Virus record (IMG/VR): IMGVR_UViG_3300031722_000008
Location: 62,001-126,000 of that record
Reading direction: 5' to 3' (one strand)
Origin: a virus
DNA length: 64,000 nucleotides
Part shown: positions 48,366 to 57,151 of the stretch, piece after piece
Layout: each line of letters opens with the position of its first letter
Numbering within the stretch: the stretch's first letter is position 1
The notes under the pieces: generated by a model
The model's database searches: none
What the model saw: the letters and a program-made list of their open reading frames with translations, nothing else
Told to the model about the DNA's origin: nothing
Position numbers and translations under genes: made by a program

Positions 48366-49011
48366 TATAGATAAAAGTGATGTTGTATTTAAATCTCTGT
48401 CATGTTTTAAATCCATGTTAAAATATGACAGAGTTAATCCCCAAATATTTCTTCATAATAAATCAGCTTATATGCTCGGAGAAAAAACGAAAGGAAAGAT
48501 AGAATTTTTAAATAGGAGCTTTGAAACTTTAGTGGGTATACCATTCAATAAAGGTTTCGAGTATTCAGAAAATATAACAAACAAGATTTTAAGTGAGAAT
48601 ATCAATATAATTAATAAGTTAGCCAGGACTTATTGCGAAACTCTATTTTATATTGATAAGGTAAAGTTAATTAAATTCATTGACGATAATTATAATTCTT
48701 TAGCAAAGTTAAATAAAATGAAATTAACTATAACAACTGTGCCTCATATAAGGTTTAATTTTAAGCCTATAAAAAAATCTACTTCAGTGTTTGAGAGTGA
48801 ATATATTATTTCAGAACCTGTAAGAGTGAGTCCAAACTTTAGAGTAAAAGATGAAGAGATTGTTTTAAATTCTCTTCTTTTTTATGAAGTTATAAATAAT
48901 GAACTTTTTTCACAAATAATAAAAATGGAGATAAACAAAGAAAAGAAATTTATAAGATTAGCTTGTGTTAATGATAATGTAAAAGTTAAGTTTATAATTA
49001 ACCAAAGATAA
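48358..49011 (+). CDS. Hypothetical protein after the QxxMF array, 217 aa
   Basis: Basic, unlike the acidic array proteins, and without a QxxMF motif. Helical first half, strand-rich second half (KLTITTVPHIRFNFKPIKK). No family recognised. Coupled to protein 7 and followed by the primase-helicase. Confidence 0.76.
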   Translation: MSDIDKSDVVFKSLSCFKSMLKYDRVNPQIFLHNKSAYMLGEKTKGKIEFLNRSFETLVGIPFNKGFEYSENITNKILSENINIINKLARTYCETLFYIDKVKLIKFIDDNYNSLAKLNKMKLTITTVPHIRFNFKPIKKSTSVFESEYIISEPVRVSPNFRVKDEEIVLNSLLFYEVINNELFSQIIKMEINKEKKFIRLACVNDNVKVKFIINQR

Positions 49012-49092
49012 AGTCTAGAAATTGCTTAACGTGTTCGGCAAATAATGGTATCATTAACATTGAACACTAAAAAGAGATGGGGGATTGGCACA

Positions 49093-52000
49093 ATGGATAA
49101 ACTAGAATGGTACGAGAGCGTTGAAAATAAGATCAATGAAGATATTGATTTGTTTTATGGTGAGTTTTATAGCGGAGCAAAACCTAAAAAGATAGGACCT
49201 GATAGCTATAGAATTAATCCATGTCCAGTATGTGGACATTCTAATAGTTGCACATTAACAGGAAATACTGTTCATTGTTTCAGTGGTGAATGTGGATGGA
49301 AAGGAACACATATTACGGCATGGTATGAATATGCAAAAGAAAAGCTCAATTTGTCACTTTACGAGGCGGTGGCGAAGTTAGAAAAATTCACAGGATATAA
49401 GTTTCCAGCTGGAACAAAAGAAGAAATAGAAGCTTATGAGAAGCATCAGAAACAACAAGCAATTTTGAGAATTTCAGAAGATTTTTACCACAAACAGCTT
49501 TTAATATGTAATTTGACTTTTCCTTTCAAAGATAAGAGATACACACCACTTGATTATATGTTACAAGTAAGAAAAAGAAAGATAGAAACCTTGAAGGATT
49601 TTAAAGTTGGATTTGCTATTAATTACTTTGGATTAAGAAGTGAATTATTGGAACAAGGATTTACGAAAGAAGAAATTAAAGAAGGAAAAGCATGGCAACC
49701 AGAAGGAACTTTTGTGTTCTTCTATAGGCATCCATTAACAAAGGATATTGTAAGGACAAATATTAAAAATCCATTTGGGTCAAAATCTAAAGAAAAAAAT
49801 GAGTTAGGTCAAAGTATAGATGGCGATGTTATTGTTGGATATTCTACTGGAAGTAAGTTTATGTATTTTCCTCCGAATTTCTCCTTCGATAAAGATATTA
49901 CTATAGTTGAAGGGGAGCATGATGTATTTGCTGCCTATGAAAATGGATTTAATGTAGCTGGTGTTGGAGGACAAATAGAAAGAGAATACCAATTATCTGT
50001 ATTGGATAAGGCAAAAGAAAATATAACCTTTCATACGATGTATGATAATGATGATGCTGGAAGTAAATATACTGAATTCACTAATGAATATTTTGCTGAC
50101 AGGCCAGTAAAGAAAATAAAATATGATGAAGCATTCAATGATCCTGATGAATATTTCAGAGAGTGCGAAAATCACAAATCCCTTGAAGAATTATTTGAAT
50201 TTGCAGAAACATTAACTACTGACAAATATAAGATTCGCAGACAAGGTAACTTATGGACTGTAGCAACGAGAGAAAGAAAACTTGAATTTACCATGAAAGG
50301 CAAAAATGATAAAGGTTCTTTCAGTGGAAATGCTGTATATTATTATAATGGTCTATTAAGCGATAGAGATGATAATATACAACTCGTAAAATGCAAAGCT
50401 AAGATAAAGCCATTAAACTTTTATTTATATGACCATATAGAAGAGTATTTTAATAGTAATTTAGATAAGAAAAGCATCGATGAATTAATATTGATATATT
50501 CAATGTCAGCGAAGAAAGATGAGATAATTAAAAGATTAGCCGAAATGTTATTTGAGTCAGAAAATGATGAGTCTATTATAAATAACATGAAAGTTCAATT
50601 AAGTAAGCATGTAACGAATCATGAGAATGTTGTTGATGAAATACTTAAAGAGGTTAATGATATACAGAATAAGGCTAATACAACATCGTTATCGAACATA
50701 CCTAAAATGCGTGTTGGACAATACTACAATGTGAGAAACGGTGATGCTTATATGTATTTTACTTATGTAAAAATCGATGGTGATATAAAAAGAAAATTAC
50801 CTTTCCTGCTTAGGAATGATGGAACACTAATAAGACTCGATCTATTAAAAAGAAAGGATTCTCAATGCTTGCTTCTTATTGATAATAAGTATGAACTTCC
50901 ATGGGAAATAAATGATGCTATTCTAGAACTTAATGAGTGTTGCTTGACTCAAGAATGGGTAGAGAAATATAAAGATGGCAAAATATCAGATAGTGAATTA
51001 GAACCTTCAATACTTATAAAGAGAATAGAGGGTTATATTAGGAAATTTTATTATACTAATGATTCAAATATCTACAAGGTGCTATCTCTCTATATATATT
51101 CAACCTACTCATATGAATTATTTGCACAAATACCATATCTTTATTTAAATGGTTCTAAGGGTTCAGGTAAGTCAATTCTAGATGAATGCATTAGATTATT
51201 ATCCTTTAATTCAAAGATGGCTGTAGACATAACTGAAGCAGCATTATTCAGAACACTATCTGTTGAAGGAGGAGTATTAATACTTGATGAGCAGGAAAAC
51301 TTAAATTCTAAAAATGCGAGAACTACTGATAGTGGTATGGCAGCAATACTGAAAGGTGGCTACGCAAGAAGTGGTGCAGTATATAGAGTTAACAATGAAA
51401 AAGGGGGCATAGTAGAGAAATATACTATCTACGGACCTAAGGTTATATCCAACATAATGGGAATGGATGATGTAATTGAGGATAGATGTATAATAATTGA
51501 AACATATGCCCTTAAATTGACTAAAGAAACTAAAATGGAAGATCCTAAATATTACGCGGAAGAAAGATTAGATGAAATAAGAGAACTCACAAGTAAATGT
51601 GCGATCTCTGCCCTGAAAAATTTCAAGACGCTATATGATATATATAATGGTAACTTATTCGAAACAGGGAATGCACGTTTATCGCAAATACTAACTCCTA
51701 TATTAGCTGTAGCTAAATTGGTTGATTTGAGAGAAAAAGAAAATGCATTATCTACTAATCCAGATATAAAAGATTATATCGGAGAATATGAAAGATCATT
51801 AATGGATTATTTTGTTATACTGAATGAGCTTAAAAAGAATACTGCTCAAAGTACTCCAGAGGGTATAATAAAATCTTCTGTATCTACAGTTGCAAAAGAA
51901 CTCTGGGGATTAGTTCCACCTCACAATATAGAATTTATAGATTCGTCATCACATAAATATACCGAAGCTATAAAATGCGATAAGGAGCAAGGCTGGTTCG

Positions 52001-52305
52001 AAATCAATGTACTTCACTTTAAATGTTTCATCGAAGAAGTTAAACCTGGAGAAACAGCTTATGCTAGATATATTCCTAAATGGATTAAGACTGTTTTCAA
52101 AATCGATGCATGCGATATAAAAAGAAAAGCTGTGCATATTGAAAATGAAGATTTGATGAAAGAATTTAAAGGTAATGTAAAACCTAAGGTAAACTTTTAT
52201 AGGTTTTATTTTAAAGACTATATAAACATGGATGAAGCATTTTTCGGCAACAGCAAAGAAAATGATTCAGCTATTAAGACCGATAAAGGGGCAGAACTAT
52301 TTTAG
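49093..52305 (+). CDS. Primase-helicase fusion (zinc finger, TOPRIM, AAA+ helicase)
   Basis: 1070 aa from ATG 49093 (GGGGG upstream). CPVC (about 44) and C...C (about 62-68) give a CHC2 primase zinc finger; a TOPRIM domain at about 268-330 has IVEGEHD and YDNDDAG; the C-terminal part has Walker A NGSKGSGKS (about 688) and Walker B LILDEQEN (about 733), followed by an arginine-bearing SNIMGMDDVIEDR end as in SF3/DUF927-like phage helicases. One protein can thus unwind DNA and lay RNA primers for dnaE. Last gene of the operon from promoter copy 14. Confidence 0.88.
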   Translation: MDKLEWYESVENKINEDIDLFYGEFYSGAKPKKIGPDSYRINPCPVCGHSNSCTLTGNTVHCFSGECGWKGTHITAWYEYAKEKLNLSLYEAVAKLEKFTGYKFPAGTKEEIEAYEKHQKQQAILRISEDFYHKQLLICNLTFPFKDKRYTPLDYMLQVRKRKIETLKDFKVGFAINYFGLRSELLEQGFTKEEIKEGKAWQPEGTFVFFYRHPLTKDIVRTNIKNPFGSKSKEKNELGQSIDGDVIVGYSTGSKFMYFPPNFSFDKDITIVEGEHDVFAAYENGFNVAGVGGQIEREYQLSVLDKAKENITFHTMYDNDDAGSKYTEFTNEYFADRPVKKIKYDEAFNDPDEYFRECENHKSLEELFEFAETLTTDKYKIRRQGNLWTVATRERKLEFTMKGKNDKGSFSGNAVYYYNGLLSDRDDNIQLVKCKAKIKPLNFYLYDHIEEYFNSNLDKKSIDELILIYSMSAKKDEIIKRLAEMLFESENDESIINNMKVQLSKHVTNHENVVDEILKEVNDIQNKANTTSLSNIPKMRVGQYYNVRNGDAYMYFTYVKIDGDIKRKLPFLLRNDGTLIRLDLLKRKDSQCLLLIDNKYELPWEINDAILELNECCLTQEWVEKYKDGKISDSELEPSILIKRIEGYIRKFYYTNDSNIYKVLSLYIYSTYSYELFAQIPYLYLNGSKGSGKSILDECIRLLSFNSKMAVDITEAALFRTLSVEGGVLILDEQENLNSKNARTTDSGMAAILKGGYARSGAVYRVNNEKGGIVEKYTIYGPKVISNIMGMDDVIEDRCIIIETYALKLTKETKMEDPKYYAEERLDEIRELTSKCAISALKNFKTLYDIYNGNLFETGNARLSQILTPILAVAKLVDLREKENALSTNPDIKDYIGEYERSLMDYFVILNELKKNTAQSTPEGIIKSSVSTVAKELWGLVPPHNIEFIDSSSHKYTEAIKCDKEQGWFEINVLHFKCFIEEVKPGETAYARYIPKWIKTVFKIDACDIKRKAVHIENEDLMKEFKGNVKPKVNFYRFYFKDYINMDEAFFGNSKENDSAIKTDKGAELF

Positions 52306-52320
52306 TCTGTCCCTTTTATT
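52284..52320 (+). terminator. Terminator overlapping the end of the primase-helicase gene
   Basis: AAAGGGGCAGA pairs with TCTGTCCCTTT (one G-T pair) around a 10-base loop containing the stop codon; TTATTG follows. Confidence 0.75.
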
Positions 52321-52340
52321 GTCTTTAGGTAGATAACTTG

Positions 52341-52356
52341 GTATAAGATATTAAAG
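52341..52356 (+). promoter_or_regulatory. Phage promoter motif, copy 15
   Basis: GTATAAGATATTAAAG, perfect; cassette-type leader TAAAAGAAAGAGAGGAAAAATAAT to ATG 52381. Confidence 0.78.
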
Positions 52357-52380
52357 TAAAAGAAAGAGAGGAAAAATAAT

Positions 52381-52608
52381 ATGAAAATAATAAGTAAATT
52401 AATAACACTAGGACTAGGAGGAATTATAGGAATAGGAGCAATTGCAGCACAAGGAGCAATAAGCAGAAAAAAGATTAGGTTAGAAAAAAATGAAACAAAA
52501 TCTTCAAAGGAAGAAGAAAAAGTGATAGAGGAAGAAATATCAGCAGAAGAAGAAATTAATAACAACGAGAATAATATCAATATTGATGATTCAGACATAA
52601 AAGCTTAA
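52381..52608 (+). CDS. Single-pass membrane protein with acidic tail, 75 aa
   Basis: Residues 3-27 (ISKLITLGLGGIIGIGAIAAQG) form one Gly-rich helix, followed by basic then strongly acidic sequence (KEEEKVIEEEISAEEEINNN). Another member of the A-ended cassette class, 45 kb from the main cluster. Confidence 0.82.
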   Translation: MKIISKLITLGLGGIIGIGAIAAQGAISRKKIRLEKNETKSSKEEEKVIEEEISAEEEINNNENNINIDDSDIKA

Positions 52609-52661
52609 ATAACATTAAGATGTAAAGTGGAAAAAATAAGATGATAAAGTGAGGAATTAAG

Positions 52662-52871
52662 ATGAATAGTTTATTTTTAAAGAAAATTGGAAAGATAGCA
52701 ATTGAAGGTGGAAAAATAATAATAATCGAAGGGATAATAAGTTTAGTTAGTCAAAGACTAAGAGAAACAAGTAGAACAAATTACAACAATGTAAAAGACA
52801 GCACAAGACAAGGAATAAATTTAACAAAGAATGAATTGACAGGAGCAAGTCCAGAAGATTGGGATTTATAG
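52662..52871 (+). CDS. Small protein with amphipathic/hydrophobic N-terminus, 69 aa
   Basis: GAGGAATTAAG precedes the ATG. Residues 8-31 (IGKIAIEGGKIIIIEGIISLV) are hydrophobic with charges; the tail is polar (RETSRTNYNNVKDS). Ends before a strong terminator, so it shares the cassette of 52381-52608. Confidence 0.76.
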   Translation: MNSLFLKKIGKIAIEGGKIIIIEGIISLVSQRLRETSRTNYNNVKDSTRQGINLTKNELTGASPEDWDL

Positions 52872-52880
52872 TAAAACATA

Positions 52881-52910
52881 AAACAGGAACGGTAAACGTT
52901 CCTGTTTTTC
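52881..52910 (+). terminator. Strong terminator
   Basis: AAACAGGAACG-GTAAA-CGTTCCTGTTT, then TTCATT. Confidence 0.87.
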
Positions 52911-52938
52911 ATTATTTAAAAATGGGAGGAAGATTAGT

Positions 52939-53745
52939 ATGCTAATGATGTTTGGCTCTGCTTTAAGGAGGGCACCATTTGAAAGAGCAATGCCTTTCAA
53001 TGACAGCGATTTGATGATACTTGTAAATCCAGATTATGGATTTAGATTGTGTAATATTACTACTGAAGATGGCGAAAAATTTGGGATTAAAAATTTCATG
53101 ATATCAGAAACTGAGGTTTCTGGACAAAAGCCAAAAGATATATTTGGGAAAAAGCCATTCGAAGAAAGAGTTAAAGAATTTGGTGAAATCTTTAATGGGA
53201 GAGTTGAAAGATTTTTTGAAACTGAGAAGAGCGACTATATCTTCTTTGATTTAGAGGAACAAAAATATCTAAGAAAATTAATGTCCAAAAAAGGATTGAG
53301 TTGCTCTGTTGAGATATATAAGTATCATAAAAATAAACCACCAGAAAAAATAGAGTATCTTGATTTGCCTTATGAAGAAGCAATCATGATAACTAAATTT
53401 TTATCATCGTGCAAAGTTAGAACTGTTTTAAATTGCAGAGATTATTATTATATGAACAAGGCCAATCATGAAAAAAGTAGGGAAAGGCGTTCAAAATATA
53501 GTAATTTTAATAATAAAAGGGATAGTGAAATGGAAATTCTATTCAATAGGTACAAGCAGTTAAGGGATTTGACAAGCAAAGAAAGAGTTGATAAGTATTT
53601 CAAGGCACTTACTGTTAAGTATCATCCTGACAGAGAGGGAGGTGACGCAGAAATATGCGCAACCATCAGAGAAGATTTTGGAAATATTAAGGAAGGCAGA
53701 TGGTATATAAATCTTAAGGATAAAGAGGATGGGGGCGAAAAATAA
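52939..53745 (+). CDS. J-domain-containing protein, 268 aa
   Basis: GGGAGG RBS. Residues about 215-260 hold a J-domain core: KALTVKYHPDREGGDAE has the invariant HPD between helices II and III, and IREDFGNI continues helix III. J-domains call on DnaK-type chaperones. The N-terminal 190 residues are unrecognised. Position of the domain at the C-terminus is atypical for DnaJ but common in phage and T-antigen-like adaptors. Its stop overlaps the next start by one base (TAATG). Confidence 0.78.
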   Translation: MLMMFGSALRRAPFERAMPFNDSDLMILVNPDYGFRLCNITTEDGEKFGIKNFMISETEVSGQKPKDIFGKKPFEERVKEFGEIFNGRVERFFETEKSDYIFFDLEEQKYLRKLMSKKGLSCSVEIYKYHKNKPPEKIEYLDLPYEEAIMITKFLSSCKVRTVLNCRDYYYMNKANHEKSRERRSKYSNFNNKRDSEMEILFNRYKQLRDLTSKERVDKYFKALTVKYHPDREGGDAEICATIREDFGNIKEGRWYINLKDKEDGGEK

Positions 53746-54377
53746 TGAATATGGACGACATGATTAATCAGCTGAATCAGCAATATGAGGAAGTTGATTC
53801 CAAGGAAACTGTTAAAGAAGAGAAGATAGATCTCAATGAAATATTAAAAGCTAATGAAATTACCGAGAAATGGTTGGATGAAGAAAGAGAGTTCCAAAAG
53901 AATTCTAAGGATGATAATTTCAGTAAAGATGCATTTACTAAGAAAAGAAGTTCTTCTTATGAGAAGAAAGAGGAAAAGAAAGAGGAGAAACGAAGTTCGT
54001 ATGGTTATTATAAGAGCAGTGAAGACGAAAAGAAATCCTCATATAGCAGCAAGTACAGTTCTTCATCTTCTTCAAAGAAGAGTTCTGACGATATTTTCTA
54101 TGAGAAAGTGGAAAATGCATTTATTGAAAAAGTAAATAAAATGGTGGATGGATTATTCGATAAGAATCTAAATAAAATAGAACATGAAGGCGAGTGGGAT
54201 ATGCTAGACCTTCAATATGAACTTAACAGAAAAAGGATTACTGATAGGGATTATGAGGATAAAATCATCACAAAAGAATTTAATAAAGCTATGGAAAAGC
54301 ATAGCAATAGTTGTTCAAGAAAAGTTGATATAGCCGAATTAATGATACTATTAAAAGTTAATCCACATAGATATTAA
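53745..54377 (+). CDS. Protein with Ser/Lys-rich low-complexity centre, 210 aa
   Basis: Acidic N-terminal helix, then about residues 65-125 of almost only Ser, Lys, Glu and Tyr (KKEEKRSSYGYYKSSEDE..., SSKYSSSSSSKKSS), then a folded-looking helical end. The middle is surely disordered. Coupled to the J-domain gene, so the pair may form a chaperone adaptor and client, though this is a guess. Confidence 0.78.
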   Translation: MNMDDMINQLNQQYEEVDSKETVKEEKIDLNEILKANEITEKWLDEEREFQKNSKDDNFSKDAFTKKRSSSYEKKEEKKEEKRSSYGYYKSSEDEKKSSYSSKYSSSSSSKKSSDDIFYEKVENAFIEKVNKMVDGLFDKNLNKIEHEGEWDMLDLQYELNRKRITDRDYEDKIITKEFNKAMEKHSNSCSRKVDIAELMILLKVNPHRY

Positions 54378-54398
54378 TAAAATTTAGGAGGAATTGTA

Positions 54399-54692
54399 AT
54401 GGGTTTTTTAAAGAAGATAGGTAAAAGAATAACAGGCAATGTAAAAAAAGATATTGATTATTTGAGAGGTGAGGGGGCTGATGAAAAGGCTGACCTAGTT
54501 TATGACAGAATCAAATCTTTCCTTTCAGGTGGATGGAATATAATGATAGACAAGATAGTTAATTTATTGTTAAAATCAGCAGAGAAAGATGTTAGAATAA
54601 TAATATCAGAATGTAAGGCTCATGGTGTTGATCCATATGAACGTTTTCCAGCAAATTTAAGAGATAAATTGAAAAAGAATTACGCAATGTAA
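54399..54692 (+). CDS. Hypothetical basic protein, 97 aa
   Basis: AGGAGG RBS. Amphipathic N-terminus (GFLKKIGKRITGNVKKDI) and a helix WNIMIDKIVNLLLKS. Its last codons form the left arm of a 15-bp hairpin. Confidence 0.77.
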   Translation: MGFLKKIGKRITGNVKKDIDYLRGEGADEKADLVYDRIKSFLSGGWNIMIDKIVNLLLKSAEKDVRIIISECKAHGVDPYERFPANLRDKLKKNYAM

Positions 54693-54703
54693 TTCTTTTT
54701 CAA
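54669..54703 (+). terminator. 15-bp hairpin over the stop codon
   Basis: TTGAAAAAGAATTAC and its exact complement flank GCAAT; the right arm contains TTCTTTTTC. Stem strength is moderate because of A/T content. Confidence 0.65.
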
Positions 54704-54725
54704 TGAGGGGTGGGGTGTTTAGTAA

Positions 54726-54911
54726 GTGACAAAAGAGAACAGCAATGACAACAAAATTATCCCCAAAGATATTACCTCAAAACTATTAAGCATAATCCTA
54801 ATAGCAATAGGAAATGTTCTCATCATTGTAGGGGAAAACTTAATAGAAAAAGGTAAGGGGAATCTAAATCTGGATCGATACAGTGATGATTTTCTTTCAG
54901 ACAATAAATAG
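54726..54911 (+). CDS. Small membrane protein, 61 aa
   Basis: GTG start after GGGGTGGGG. One hydrophobic helix at about residues 19-37 (LLSIILIAIGNVLIIVG) between polar ends. Codons are mixed, so it is not of the A-ended cassette class. Confidence 0.7.
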   Translation: MTKENSNDNKIIPKDITSKLLSIILIAIGNVLIIVGENLIEKGKGNLNLDRYSDDFLSDNK

Positions 54912-54928
54912 TTAGAGGAGGAGAAATT

Positions 54929-56911
54929 TTGTTAGTACTTAAAGTCGAGGGGAAATTCAAGATACTGAAAATAGAATGCTCAGCTGGCATGGCCAGCGAC
55001 GTTCTATTTTCGCTTTCTGAAATCCCAAAAGAAGTTGATACAACAAATAACAATGTCTGTACAATACTTATCGACATGAAATATATCGATAAGTGTAACA
55101 CTACTCTTAATAAATATAAGGGCAGTGTGAAATTTGATAGTAGTTTTCTTGAATGGAAGAAAAAATTCCATAAGAAAACACCAATACTAATCAGAAGCGC
55201 AGTTATAAATACCAAAATATATAGAAGTCCTGATTTCGAAGTACCACATCAAGCAATAGAAGATGCAACGAAATACTTTTTTAAACCTGCAGTAAATATG
55301 AAATCTTATAAAGACAAGAAGTGGGATGGATATGTAAAATTATACGAGAGAAGATTCTATAAGTTCCCAACAGGACTAATAGACAGAGTTTTAGAGGTAT
55401 TTGATAAAGAAGAAATACCATATACATTAGAACATGTGCATGATGAGAGTCCACCTAAAGAATTTGATTGGGAACCAAAAGAACTATTTGTTCCATCGGA
55501 AGACCAATTAGAAGCTGTTGATATTTGCATGAAATATGGAAGAGGAGTAGTTAAGGCAGCCACAGGATTTGGTAAAACTGCAATGCTTGCGAGATACTTA
55601 ACTGCAAGTCATGGTGTTCCTACCCTCTTTATAGCCAATAAGAAGATACTTTTAGATGATGCAGCCAATGACTTTAGAAATGGAATAGAGGGTCTCCTTG
55701 AGGGTGATATAGCTCAAATTAAGGATGGTAAGTTTGGTGATATTAATTTGAGAAAGAAAGAAAGTTTTACTCAATATGATTTAGATAATGCACTGTCAGA
55801 TAAAAAGATAATCGTAGCAACAATACAAAGTCTACATGCAAGAGTGGAGGATACAAAAACTAGGGGTGCATTAATTCATTGGCTTCATAATACTTGTAAG
55901 TTTGTGATGATTGATGAGAGCCAAGCTATCAATGATAAGCAATGGCAAGATGTATTGAATGAAGTAAGAGCGCCATATAGAATTGCCCTATCTGCTACAC
56001 CAAGACGTACAGATGGAGCTACATTACTCATAGCAGCACAATCAGGACCACTAATATATGAAACTACTGCTGATGAACAAATAAGAAAAGGTAGACTCTG
56101 TGATTTAAAAATTGATTGTTGGCCATTCGATCATAAGCTATATAACGACAATGACAAGGAACTTAACTATGCAGAAGTGTATACTCAATGTATAGTTGAG
56201 AATGAAGAGAGAAATAGATTCTTAATTGAGAGAACTTTAGAAATGTTAGATGAGGAAAGGCAAGTATTAATGTTAGTCCTTAGGATAGAACATGGACATA
56301 TACTAAAAGAAATGCTACTAGAGAAAGGATTGAGTTTAGATGAAGTTAACTTCGTATGGGGGGATACACCAGATAAGGTTAGAACAAAAGCCGTTGAAGA
56401 CTTTAGAAAAGGGAAATACAAAATACTTATCGGAAGCACCGTTGCTGATGCCGGACTCAATATCCCCTCCATCTCTGGAGTCATACTCTGCGGAGCTGGA
56501 AATTCTGACATCACGCATATACAACGGATTGGGCGTGGATCAAGAACTTTTGACTACCTCAAAAACTGGGGCTTCGAACCTAAATTTATCCATGATGCAA
56601 ATGGAGAAAAGATTACGAGAATCATTGATCCAATTGATATTAACATCGCCTTTTTTAAGAAGCAATCTAAAAATAGATACTATAATGCCTGTGAAGAGTT
56701 CGGAGCCGATAGAGTCCATCTGATAGGTGTTGACGCGTCTATATTTAGATACAGAAGTAAAAAGACGGAAAGCAAAAAAGATATCGATGACCAAAAAGCA
56801 TTAGAAGATATGTTTAATGCATTCAGTGGCGTAGATAATGAGGAAACCGAGGAAAATACTATGAGTCAAAATGATGCAGTTGATAATTTCATAAGTATAT
56901 TCAAAAGGTAG
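54929..56911 (+). CDS. SF2 DNA helicase, UvsW-like
   Basis: 660 aa from TTG after GAGGAGGAG. Motif I AATGFGKTA (about 211), motif II MIDESQ (about 329), motif III SATPRR (about 353), IGSTVADAGLN (motif V, about 505) and QRIGRGSR (motif VI, about 531) are in order, with a 190-residue N-terminal DNA-binding part before motif I. The arrangement fits T4 UvsW and XPB-like helicases that remodel forks and recombination intermediates. Two hairpins lie in its first 170 bases. Confidence 0.88.
   Translation: MLVLKVEGKFKILKIECSAGMASDVLFSLSEIPKEVDTTNNNVCTILIDMKYIDKCNTTLNKYKGSVKFDSSFLEWKKKFHKKTPILIRSAVINTKIYRSPDFEVPHQAIEDATKYFFKPAVNMKSYKDKKWDGYVKLYERRFYKFPTGLIDRVLEVFDKEEIPYTLEHVHDESPPKEFDWEPKELFVPSEDQLEAVDICMKYGRGVVKAATGFGKTAMLARYLTASHGVPTLFIANKKILLDDAANDFRNGIEGLLEGDIAQIKDGKFGDINLRKKESFTQYDLDNALSDKKIIVATIQSLHARVEDTKTRGALIHWLHNTCKFVMIDESQAINDKQWQDVLNEVRAPYRIALSATPRRTDGATLLIAAQSGPLIYETTADEQIRKGRLCDLKIDCWPFDHKLYNDNDKELNYAEVYTQCIVENEERNRFLIERTLEMLDEERQVLMLVLRIEHGHILKEMLLEKGLSLDEVNFVWGDTPDKVRTKAVEDFRKGKYKILIGSTVADAGLNIPSISGVILCGAGNSDITHIQRIGRGSRTFDYLKNWGFEPKFIHDANGEKITRIIDPIDINIAFFKKQSKNRYYNACEEFGADRVHLIGVDASIFRYRSKKTESKKDIDDQKALEDMFNAFSGVDNEETEENTMSQNDAVDNFISIFKR
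54967..55011 (+). repeat. Two-tier hairpin near the helicase start
   Basis: GAAAATAGAA/TTCTATTTTC (54967-54976, 55002-55011) encloses GCTGGC-ATG-GCCAGC (54983-54997). A second stem, ACTTATCGA/TCGATAAGT, lies at 55066-55094. Both sit in coding sequence and might control translation elongation or early transcription. Confidence 0.65.
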
Positions 56912-56922
56912 GAGGGATTAAT

Positions 56923-57150
56923 TTGAGTAAAGTATGTCTTCATTCAATATGGAAATGTATAGATAATGATGATGAGATGTATGAAAGATATTGCATTGTA
57001 AAAAGTATAGATGATGATCCTGATTATAATGGAGAAGGAACCATAGAATTATTATATGCTAATAATATCAGGAGTTATGGTAAGGTGCGTAGATTCATGC
57101 CGGGCATAACTCATAGATTTATAAAGATGTACGAGGGTAGGAGGGATTAA
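56923..57150 (+). CDS. Hypothetical protein, 75 aa
   Basis: TTG start after AGGAGGG. Strand-rich, acidic first half and basic end. No family recognised. Confidence 0.75.
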   Translation: MSKVCLHSIWKCIDNDDEMYERYCIVKSIDDDPDYNGEGTIELLYANNIRSYGKVRRFMPGITHRFIKMYEGRRD

Positions 57151-57151
57151 T

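Noticed and set aside
53854-54135. Arg/Lys-rich 93-aa ORF in another frame
   Set aside because: It is a shifted reading of the Ser/Lys-rich low-complexity stretch of 53745-54377, with no RBS.
56340-56723. 127-aa plus-strand ORF inside the SF2 helicase
   Set aside because: It overlaps helicase motifs V and VI in another frame and has no ribosome site; the helicase frame is unbroken.
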